This document shows, in pieces, positions 56,429-64,000 of a stretch of DNA of 64,000 nucleotides. This DNA is from Phyllostachys edulis (Eukaryota; Streptophyta; Magnoliopsida; Poales; Poaceae), in contig CM070551.1 of the NCBI GenBank assembly GCA_036346405.1, forward strand, positions 56,934,488-56,998,487. The letters are read 5' to 3'. The notes below the pieces were generated by a model. That model searched no databases and had not been told where the DNA came from. It worked only from the letters and a program-made list of their open reading frames with translations. Both the position numbers and the translations under genes were made by a program. Position 1 is the first letter of the stretch. Every line of letters begins with the position of its first letter.

Positions 56429-56455
56429 ACGCCAAGACGCGCGTGGGTTTCTAGT
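56429..56455 (+). terminator. Helitron 3' hairpin and CTAGT end
   Basis: CACGC (56429-56433) pairs with GCGTG (56442-56446) over a loop of 8 bases. CTAGT follows after 4 bases. In Helitrons this palindrome marks the end of rolling-circle transfer. Confidence 0.75.
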
Positions 56456-56670
56456 TGATATAATAATGTTTCTGATCGTGACAATTGGGAGCCTCCAACT
56501 TTTGTTGTTGAAGAATTGAACTGGGAAGTATGCGAGGTGAGCAGTGAGGCGAGATGCTAGGTTACAGACTACGCGATGGCACGTAGCTTAACGCAATAAA
56601 TTGGGCTAACATATGTAGCTTTGGGAAATCAATTCTTAAATCTTTAGTTGTTGGATAGTTTTTCCAAAAG

Positions 56671-57653
56671 GGAAAATTAGGTCAATAGCGGTAGTACTCC
56701 ATTCACACGATTTTAGACAAATAACATTGAATTTGCACTCGACTACCAAATCACACCTCGAACACAAGAAATTCTGGAAAATAACACTCCCTATGAATAT
56801 TCCATCACATATTTTTTAGAAAGACACAAGTACCCTTTCCTCTTCAACTCCGGCGAGGCCAATAGGGTGGCGGCAACATGATGGTGGTGCAGCGGCGAAG
56901 ACATTTTTGGAGGTCACCTCGTGTCTCCTTCGCGTGAGGGATGGTGTCGCCGTTCAAGATCCCCCATGTGATGCGGCACCACGGTGGCATGGATCGTGTT
57001 TGCTCGCTACGGCAGCACAACGATTCGATGAAAGAGGCGCGCACACAGTGTGTTCCGAGGCAAGGAGAAGTTGCTAGTGGCAGTTTATTGGGCGGAGTTG
57101 GCTAGTGGTGATATGGCAGCAGTGGACTAGAGCCGGGGAAGAAAGGTATTACACTGACATTACTCCGACGGCCAATCGACAAAATTAGGCGGCGGCTTCG
57201 GTGGCCCTCCAGCCAAATTGTCTTGTAGGCATCAGCATGCCAAGAGGAGTGTGGTGTAGAAATATATTTTGTAGAGGTGGTTGAATACAGGTTGGCGACG
57301 TTGATGTCACACACTATGGTGGCTCGCAGCAACCTGCCATGGCTATGTGATAATGTCGGAGAGGAAAAGAAGTGGCTCGAATGGTCTTTTGGGGCATGGT
57401 GATGGCAGTGCCACAACCAATTTGGGTCGAGGCGGATTGGCTGCGGTGAATTTTGATGAGGCTGTAGAAATGGGGCTTCGGCGGTCTAAGGTCTCATTGT
57501 TAAAATTGTTGGCGGTGATCTCCATGATAGTTTTGCCGTCAAAAATGTCATTTTTACCCATGAGAGTGTTCAGTATCATTTGGCAGTCGAGTGCGAATTC
57601 AATGTTATTTATGTAAAATCGTGCGAATGGAGTACTACCAACCTAATTTCCCC
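56671..57653. mobile_element. 0.98-kb Mutator-like TIR element
   Basis: The first about 80 bases (GGAAAATTAGGT, GTAGTACTCCATTC, then ATAACATTGAATT) are found inverted at the right end. Flanks TTTCCAAAAG (56661-56670) and TTTCCTAAAT (57654-57663) agree at 8 of 10 positions, a MULE-length TSD. The inside is GC-rich with no known domain, so it could be a small Pack-MULE or a long MITE. Confidence 0.65.
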
Positions 57654-58110
57654 TTTCCTAAATACATGTCCGTAGTTCTGTGAAATCTCTACTACTTAAA
57701 TATTAGAGTTGGTGATGGTGTGTCCTCCTTTAACGGTAGATGCTCTCAAAAACGCTGTTAACATCCGTTGGATCATAGAGATCGCGTTGATGGCCACCAA
57801 ACCGCTCCCACGCGGCCACGCCCCACGGCCCACGCCCCACGCCCACGCCCACGCCCACCTCCCTCCCTCTCCCTTCCTCTCCTCACTCTCCTCTCCTCCC
57901 CTCACTCTCAATCTCTCCCCCACCCACGCCGCCCTGAGAGCGCTCTCTTCCTCCCCTCACTCGTGACGCAACCGCCCCTACCGACGCCGCTGCGCCGCCC
58001 TTGCCCCTCGCCCGCCTCCATCATCCGCCTCGCTAGCCCCGCGCCGCCATCGCCCCTCTTGGCATCCCATGCCACCGCTGCCGCTCCAATCGCCCGCACG
58101 GCGTGGTGCC

Positions 58111-58690
58111 ATGGGCGTCTCCTGCTTGTCGCGCCTCTGCTGCTGGATCTCCGCCTCCGCCTCTCCCCGTCCTCCTCCCGATTACCTCCCTTGCCCTCAA
58201 ACCTACATGGAGATGGAGACGGAGGCCCAACCACCTTCATTGCAGCCAGCCATGGGAGGAAGAGCAACCGCCACGATGCCCTACCACGATGCCGACTGCA
58301 CCCTTCATGCGCTTGCCGCCCGCGCCGAGGGCTTCGGTCGCCACGCCATCGGGGGACTCCACGGCCCACTCTACTAAGTCACCTCCTTGCAAGGTTTGGT
58401 TTGGAATTCTCCAGACTAGGATCTGTTGGAATTAACACAGAATTGGTACTTAATTTGCAGAGGACGGTCGCAGGACTCTGCGCGAGGCGTGCCGCATCAA
58501 GGAGCCGCTCTGGATCATCTTTGAGGTCCCTGGCACCATCCACCTCCACTCCTACCTCCGGGTCTCCTCCTACAAGGCCATCGACGGCCGTGGCCAGCGG
58601 GTCAAGCTCGCCGACAAAGGCCTCCAGCTCAAGGACTGCCACCACGTCACCGTCTACAACACACTTTTCCCAATCTTTAACTTTCATTGG
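58111..58690 (+). pseudogene. Captured pectate lyase gene, exons 1 and 2
   Basis: Exon 1 (58111-58393) starts MGVSCLSRLCCW and contains MPYHDADCTLHALAARAEGF and GRHAIGGLHGPLY, the front of polysaccharide lyase family 1 proteins of the probable pectate lyase 4 type. A TAA replaces the next codon (normally Phe). The donor is CAAG|GTTTGG. Exon 2 (58461 on) reads LREACRIKEPLWIIFEVPGT and SYLRVSSYKAIDGRGQRVKL, then DCHHVTVYN, and diverges near 58660. The catalytic and calcium-binding residues further on are not included. The native enzyme cuts pectin in the cell wall. Upstream 57800-58110 is C-rich low-complexity DNA. Confidence 0.82.
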
Positions 58691-58799
58691 TTAGCTTTAG
58701 TTTCTTGCTGTTACAATATCATCAAAGCAATGTTGCTCTATTAGACACTAATATGCACTCTGCAGCATCGTAATAAGTTTTACATTTTCTCCTTCAGAA

Positions 58800-58980
58800 A
58801 TGTGCAATCTGCATCGCAAGGCTCATGACAATGCTGTGAGGATTTTTCCAGGAGAATGAAAACTTGAAGCTTGAATTAGAAAATAAGAGGACAGAACTGA
58901 ATTCACGTGCTAAATAGCTAGAAAAGTTGACAGCTGAGAATGCCATTGATAGGAAGAAACTTGATGATGAGAAGCAAAAG
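58800..58980 (+). pseudogene. Captured FDM/IDN2-like (XS-XH) coiled-coil exon
   Basis: HRKAHDNAVRIF, then ENENLKLELENKRTELNSRA and KLTAENAIDRKKLDDEKQK resemble the coiled-coil of FDM/IDN2 proteins, which act in RNA-directed DNA methylation. The exon ends at a clean AAAG|GTAAGT. One TAG interrupts the coil. XS and XH domains are absent. Coiled-coils resemble each other, so the family is less sure. Confidence 0.5.
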
Positions 58981-60149
58981 GTAAGTTAATGAACTATCCA
59001 TGCTAGGCACCAAGCTACGCTCATGTACTATCTGCTAAAATATTATGCCTAGGATACACTATTCTTAACTTAAAGGCTATCAAATGCCTATTTATTTTGA
59101 GTGGCTAACTTCAAAATGAAATCAAGATTGTTACATGCTTCTTTTATATATTTTTGAGTGGCTAACTTCATATGGAGCTTGCTGTATGAACTGCATTGCT
59201 GATTTTGCTTGATTTTGGCTTGGAAAATTTCTTGGACTAGCTTTGTGTGGTTTCCAGGTGCTGATTTTGCATCGCAAGATGCATACTTGCACGAATTCTT
59301 TAGTGTGAGCATCAAGTTGCCGGTCAATTACTCAGCCGGGCGCCAGCTTTGTTGTCGCTTTCTATGTAAGATGTTTTCTGATGATTCACTTCCTGCATTC
59401 TGTATTTTTGTATCGTCCAGAAGAGAGTACATTTCATTCGGATTTGTTATGCCTAAAAGAGGATTAAACCAGAAACATTTTTTAGTCTATATGATCATAA
59501 TGTACCTTTCTGTTTTTTTTGACACAGTATGGTGTACATTTTTTTTGGGCTTAAAATGATCGCAGTAGAAAAAAGTGATATAGTAGGCCAAGATTATGTA
59601 CGATTTAACATTTCTGGGATTTCTTTAAGTACGATTCAACTGGAGCAAGAATTTGTGAATTTGCTCTGCCACATATTTAACTTCAGCCTGTCTGCAGTCG
59701 ACAACGTCATGCTTGCACATTTTCAGGTTATAGACTCGAGTAATATATTCTCTGTGAGTTAGGAGGTAGCAATTGATTTGAGGTCCTCCCATGCACAATG
59801 TGAGAAGTGAAGTTACATGTTAGGTATTGTTCTCACATCCCCATTGGTTGATTGGTAGTTCTATGAAAACAAATAATTTGATTGTATATTGCCCTCACAG
59901 TGGGATTTTGTATAGTTTTGGCGATATTCCATTTTATGATTTTGGGAGATTTATCTCGATCATATTTCTAGAGATAATCAAACCTCTAACTCATCACGAT
60001 GTGCTTGATTGTGTGATCGCTATACTTTTTTCTAATATTGTGTCATCGCTAACATACTTTAAAGTTTAAAGTGGGCTTTTTAGCATTTCATTTTGAAATC
60101 TGCAGATAGGTATAACACCACCCTTGTTTGCCACAGATGGTGCTTCCTT
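58981..60149. other. Helitron interior without recognised gene
   Basis: Intron-like T-rich DNA. A possible exon at 59259-59369 (GADFASQDAYLHEFFSVSIK) is not a family I recognise. Confidence 0.35.
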
Positions 60150-60177
60150 GCATGCCATCCTCGGCTATGGTTGACTG

Positions 60178-60616
60178 TTGAGAGGCCAATCAGAGATGCA
60201 ATAGAGCCTGGAGTTTTTCCAAGAGCCTGGAGTTTATCCTAATCTTGAGGCCGCGGTTTCTGCTGCTAGGTTCGTTTTCTCTCTAATTTTCTAGTGGAAT
60301 AGAGGATGCTATGGATCACCTTTCCTTGCTTTGTTGAAAGCCTGGTGACACTATTCTAATTGATGCTGGTGGTACCCATGTTGCATGTGATGTAACATCC
60401 AAATAAAGAAGCCTCTATGCATTGTAAGCTTTGCCATCCATTCTCCTTATTGTTGTCAATAGAAATTTGCTCTGGTGAAATGCTTCCTCCAGTTTGCACT
60501 ATTTTTTGTTGTTGGTGCAACTGTGACCTTGTGTTTGTCATTTACTATTCCATCAGATTGGTGAGGGTGGGCTTCCTGGTGACACTGTATTAACATGTTC
60601 ACGTGGTTCCGACAAG
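60178..60616 (+). pseudogene. Captured SKIP5-like F-box protein, three exon pieces
   Basis: The pieces are 60235-60269 (YPNLEAAVSAAR), 60341-60423 (PGDTILIDAGGTHVACD, then after a frame change IQIKKPLCI, donor ATT|GTAAGC) and 60557-60616 (EGGLPGDTVLTCSRGSD). They match the beta-helix part of SKIP5-type F-box proteins, subunits of SCF ubiquitin ligases. The F-box itself is absent. Acceptors AAAG and CATCAG are in place. The order is that of the gene. Confidence 0.65.
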
Positions 60617-61069
60617 TATGCTCCTTTCTTCTGTGGCAATGTATTCTCGTACTTTCTACTGTTTCTGCTGGGCTGCTGCTGCTGCCCGGTCATTATATGT
60701 TGTTATTATAGTGGTCCATTTTTTGAAGAGTGATGTTATCCCGCCATGGTTGATAGTTTAGCTGTAATTTTTTAGTGAAACTTCCCCGTTCATTACACCT
60801 TAAGAAACCAGATTTTGAGGCCTCCTGTCAATTCTATCTTATCTTAACTAATAAAGATTGGGGTTTACCCCACGCAGTGGGGACGATCATCCACCCTCCC
60901 CACCCACTACTTACCCCCTTCTTTTGCGAGTAACCACTCCTGTCAAAAAAGAGTTAGACAGACTTCTCAGTCCTCACCCATGCACACATGCACGCCCAAC
61001 TCAAGCCGTAGATCTCACTCTTGCCCATCACCGCCGCTTCGTTCGCATGGAGAGGAGAGGAGGAAGGGA

Positions 61070-61168
61070 ATGGCAGCGAGCAGCAGCTACGAGGGCATGT
61101 TCCTGGGGATGGGAAACCCCCTCCTCGACATCTTCACCATCGTTGACGACGCCTTCCTCTCCAAGTAC
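61070..61168 (+). pseudogene. ADK: Captured adenosine kinase gene, first exon
   Basis: ATG at 61070 starts MAASSSYEGMFLGMGNPLLD and IFTIVDDAFLSKY, the N-terminus of plant adenosine kinase, which phosphorylates adenosine to AMP and supports the methyl cycle in the cytosol. The preceding about 200 bases look like its 5' leader. After SKY the sequence no longer matches and the normal donor is gone. Only about 33 codons of a protein of about 340 are present. Confidence 0.8.
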
Positions 61169-61734
61169 GCGCCCATCTCACCCTTCTCCTTAATTAATTG
61201 CACCAGCCTCACTTATGCAGTGCATGCTTGGGTAGCCTTAAGCCTAATAGCCTATGGTTAAACCTGCGATAAGCTTAAGCCCTCCTAAATAGGGTGCTAT
61301 ACTGCTATTACATAATGGCTTCTCAAGTGTAGAGTGTAGACTACATAAGAAGTTGTGCTTACAAAAACTAGATATGGCTTCGCTCCTGATGGGCAGGAAT
61401 TCTTCTAACGAAACAGGTTGCCATACTATGCTTTCATCATTTCATGGCAAAGATGCAAGCATGTTAGCTAGCCTTCATGATCTTTTACCGTTATAGCAAT
61501 ATAGCTAACCACTTTGTTTGAACAATTTTGCAGCACCGGTGAGGCGTATAATAAGCAGTATGCAAAGACTTTGTGAAAATCATAAAGTGTAACAACTAAA
61601 TGACTTTGTAAGAATTCTGTATCTTTGACACCCTCGTAGTATGACTGAACTACATTTCATCGCGAGTTGTGAATGCCAGGTAACACCTTATAGTTTTTAT
61701 CTTCTAATATTTAATGCGAGTTGTAAGAATTCTA

Positions 61735-62556
61735 GCTTCAGAGGATATGGACTCACTGACTTTTGGTGCACAAAGATTTCTTTGCCACTTAACTGATGTT
61801 AATTTTAAGAAGTCTCCTGTAACAGAATTTGAAGTGTGAAAGGTAACACCTTATTGTTTTTTTCTTCTAATATTTAAGTATTAGTAATTCTTCACTATTT
61901 TCTAGGTTTTGGAGGAACTTGAACTCACAATGGATCAGTTCATTGATTTATGTATCCTTAGTGGATTGTGAGTATGTGACTACTGGGAGAATATTAAAGG
62001 TTGCATCACATCCTATTTTTTTTACACATGTTTGATATTAGATTGTGCCCACAAGATTATACAGTACGTTATACTTTGCTGAAGAAATGGTACAGCTCTG
62101 GAAATTTTAAAGGTGGTTCTCTTTATTATTTGTTCATGTCATGGGTTCTTTAGACATAACATACGCCATTCCAAATTTAGCTTCAAGATAACTGTAAGTG
62201 TAATTTCCCATGCTTTAGATTCAAATTATCTTTTCTCGTAATTGCCTTCAATAGTTTTAGTTTATGCTTCGTTAGCTAAACCTTGAATTAATGCTACATC
62301 GCTACAAAGATTTGGATTCTAAAGTATGTTGTGGAGTGCTTTTGCTTATAGTTCAGGGAAATTGGGTGTTGTGTCTGCTGTTTCCAACCTTGACAAATCT
62401 TCACTATACATCTATAAAATTCATCCAAAATCTAGAGCTCTTTAGGAATTTAAAATTTCGTAATACTTTTGTTTTACTTCGAATAGGTATTGGAGGACAA
62501 AGGCCTTAAAATCCATTCGTCAACATGGTTGCATAGAAGAAGTTGTGCAAAATCTT
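61735..62556 (+). pseudogene. FEN1: Captured flap endonuclease 1 (FEN1) gene, three exons
   Basis: Exons at 61735-61845 (ASEDMDSLTFGAQRFLCHL, DVNFKKSPVTEFEV), 61906-62000 (VLEELELTMDQFIDLCILSG, then CDYWENIKG after a small insertion) and 62487-62556 (IRQHGCIEEVVQNL) follow the order of FEN1. This is the end of the XPG-I domain and the helix-hairpin-helix part of the nuclease that trims flaps in DNA replication and repair. The DMDSLTFGA and LCILSGCDYC words carry the active-site Asp residues. The first exon ends in TGA and the second has an inserted TGTGAG. Acceptors TCTAG and AATAG remain. Confidence 0.82.
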
Positions 62557-63099
62557 AAATATATGTGCACAAATTATTGAATAGGTGTTCCTGCCTCGGA
62601 TACCTCTTTGCCCCTCTAATGACGATATGTTCTAGTTTGTCGAAATTCTTCCCTAATGGTCTCATCGTCCTTTTCTTTTTCTTCGTTTTTTTACTTGGCG
62701 GAGGCAATCAGTTGGAAAACATACAAACAACATCAATGAGGCGTATGCTGCCCCAAGCAATATATTTTTTGTTGTTTTGTGATAATAAACTGTGTAAATA
62801 ACAAATTTACTTTGTAAACACAATATTTTTTAATTATGTCATGATTTATACTGACCGAAAGAATCAATACATCACCATGTTCTTTTATGACTAATTGCCT
62901 GTTTTCGCCATCGAATATGTTTGACGTACTAAATTTATTGCGAATGGTTATTTAGTCAAACCTGTAGTAAGGATACCTTCTTGGCTCTACTACAATACAT
63001 GAAAGTTTTAACTTATGAATGGCAATAGGGAGATTAGTGAGTTGTAACAACATATTTTACGCAAAAATTGATTTTCAGTTACAACACACGGGCACATGA
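62557..63099. other. Helitron interior without recognised gene
   Basis: T-rich intron-like DNA with no domain visible. Confidence 0.35.
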
Positions 63100-63104
63100 C
63101 TAGT

Positions 63105-64000
63105 TTACCTAATATTTTAAGGTCTATAGGCTTATTGGGGTAGACTGCAATTGAATTAAATTTGGAATGAGAACTTTTGAGTTTGGGGAAGACTAGCTGC
63201 ATGTATATTGGTTGTTGGGAAGTCTCATATCAGTTTCTTCATAAGAAAAAAAAGTCCACTTTTCAACCTTCTACTATAGCTCGAGTCCATTTTTCAATCT
63301 GCAACTCTAAAACTATTTACTTTTCACACTCAAACTCTCAAAACCAGTGTAAAACACATCCTTACCCTGAAACCATAGTGGTTTGATTGACGTGGCACCC
63401 ATGTGAACACCGATATGGACGAATACAACAAAGTCAACAACACTTAATTCACACAACAATAAATAAATTGCCTTGACCCACATGTCATACACATATATCC
63501 TTCCTCCTCCCCTTCCTCTTGTCTCTCTTTATCAAGCTCGACCCGACCAGGTTGGGCTCAGCTCACTGGCGGCAGCCACCAGGCACGTACACGCTCATCC
63601 TCGACCACGGCGGGGCGATGTTCGCAAGTATTGGCTTGTCCATGGCTGAGGCGTTCCAGGAGGTGATGATTCCAATGCTAAACAGTGTGGTCCTGTGCTT
63701 GGTGATGGTGGCAGGGTCGTTGTGCAGCACAAGCAGCAGGACGACTGTGAGGGGGGTGGCCAAGCCAGAGTTAACTTGCACAAGGACGATGCTGCAATGG
63801 CGATGGTGACCAGAGGCGAAGAAGATGACGCAATTACAACAAAGCGCTATAATTCAACCAAAATTGAGTTAGGGGAAATGATTAAAGAGGTGTAGGACAC
63901 AAAATGTTGCGAGTGTCATGGAAGAAACCCATCCAAACAGAGGTACGGCATGGCGACGCAGTAGCTGTCATGGAGGGAGACGAAGGCCTTTCGTGTCAGA
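63105..64000. other. Unassigned DNA at the right edge
   Basis: The words AAGTCCACTTTTCAACC and GAGTCCATTTTTCAATC (63253-63300) are tandem-like and resemble ends of some grass MULE-type elements, but a partner would lie outside the window. Open stretches on both strands at 63519-63895 have no known domain. Confidence 0.35.

Larger units (their letters stand above)
49812..56455 (+). mobile_element. Gene-capturing non-autonomous Helitron (6.6 kb)
   Basis: The 3' end is well marked: a small GC hairpin (CACGC with GCGTG, 56429-56446) sits a few bases before CTAGT (56451-56455), and the next base is T. The 5' end is proposed at TCTTCCTATATAAAAGGGCG (49812), preceded by A. Helitrons insert between A and T without a TSD, start with TC and end with CTRR, so both ends fit. 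The 5' end is less sure. Inside are exon pieces of at least five unrelated host genes, all on the plus strand and with introns, as in maize and rice Helitrons. No Rep/helicase is present. Confidence 0.75.
57686..60841 (+). mobile_element. Second gene-capturing Helitron (5' end clear, 3' end not fixed)
   Basis: TCTCTACTACTTAAATATTA at 57686, preceded by A, is a typical 5' terminus of grass Helitrons, and a CCGTTGGATC word follows as often seen near these ends. Pieces of pectate lyase, FDM/IDN2-like and SKIP5-like genes lie inside, all plus strand. I found no CTRR end with hairpin before 60842, so its 3' end may be lost or it may share the end at 63104. Confidence 0.6.
60842..63104 (+). mobile_element. 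Possible third gene-capturing Helitron
   Basis: TCTTAACTAATAAAGATTGG at 60842 after an A resembles one class of grass Helitron starts. CACGGGCACATGACTAGT ends at 63104 and is followed by T, resembling a frequent Helitron 3' end, but I see no good hairpin before it. Inside are adenosine kinase and FEN1 exon pieces on the plus strand. It could also be the second half of the element that starts at 57686. Confidence 0.45.

Noticed and set aside
57768..58694. 308-codon plus-strand open frame
   Set aside because: It runs in the wrong frame through both pectate lyase exons and the intron. The real reading is given by the lyase words in the other frame.
63519..63895. Possible gene at the right edge
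   Set aside because: Open on both strands with no recognisable words. The window ends before more can be judged.

Overview
The window is grass (Poaceae) nuclear DNA in a transposon-dense, gene-poor state. The evidence for a grass is a SMART-type miniature LTR retrotransposon, Helitrons with TC...CTAGT ends, Mutator-like elements (MULEs) that carry the plant mobile domain, Ty3 chromoviruses with a chromodomain, an Angela/BARE-like copia LTR, an L1-type LINE with a zf-RVT domain, and spliceosomal GT-AG introns. I saw no tRNA, rRNA, CRISPR or bacterial-type operon. I cannot name the species. Almost every recognisable coding stretch is broken, so most coding entries are called pseudogenes.

Region 1 (1-33304, mostly minus strand) is best read as one wall-associated-kinase-like (WAK) receptor gene pulled apart by nested insertions. 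Its signal-peptide and first GUB_WAK piece is at 33000-33304. The next piece is at 16560-16895, then 10710-10784, then 6243-6466 (first EGF-like region and a splice donor). After an intron of about 1 kb, the second extracellular exon is at about 4690-5217. The gaps are filled by a 16.1-kb composite block (16896-32999), a full-length Reina-like Ty3 element (10785-16559, itself carrying a SMART in its 3' LTR) and a 4.2-kb solo LTR (6467-10709). Removing one copy of each target-site duplication restores the WAK reading frame at the two inner junctions. No kinase domain is in the window. Downstream of exon 2 lie a displaced Ty3 fragment (3417-4614) and a truncated Tekay-like Ty3 element (1-3416).

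The 16.1-kb block holds a 113-bp tandem duplication, a minisatellite-bearing DNA element split by a second long solo LTR (17895-22037), a 3.3-kb MULE with plant-mobile-domain and zinc-finger gene remnants (23734-27039, 10-bp TSD), a copia remnant, MITEs and AT-rich repeat DNA.

Region 2 (33666-42104) is an 8.4-kb MULE with TIRs of about 350 bp and a plant mobile domain gene, split by a third solo LTR (35739-39417). Region 3 (42105-49811) has degenerate retrotransposon DNA around an Angela-like solo LTR (42762-44312) and a 5'-truncated LINE with a perfect 13-bp TSD (46213-48991).

Region 4 (49812-63104) is the most unusual part. It is a run of Helitron-like elements that captured exons of at least ten host genes, all on the plus strand, many with intact splice sites. 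The first (49812-56455) carries THO6/DWA1-like, LARP1-like, CPL1-like phosphatase, DUF248 methyltransferase and RPA1-like pieces. The second (from 57686) carries pectate lyase, FDM/IDN2-like and SKIP5-like pieces. A possible third (60842-63104) carries adenosine kinase and FEN1 pieces. No Helitron Rep/helicase is present, so these would be non-autonomous. The last 0.9 kb has no recognised gene.
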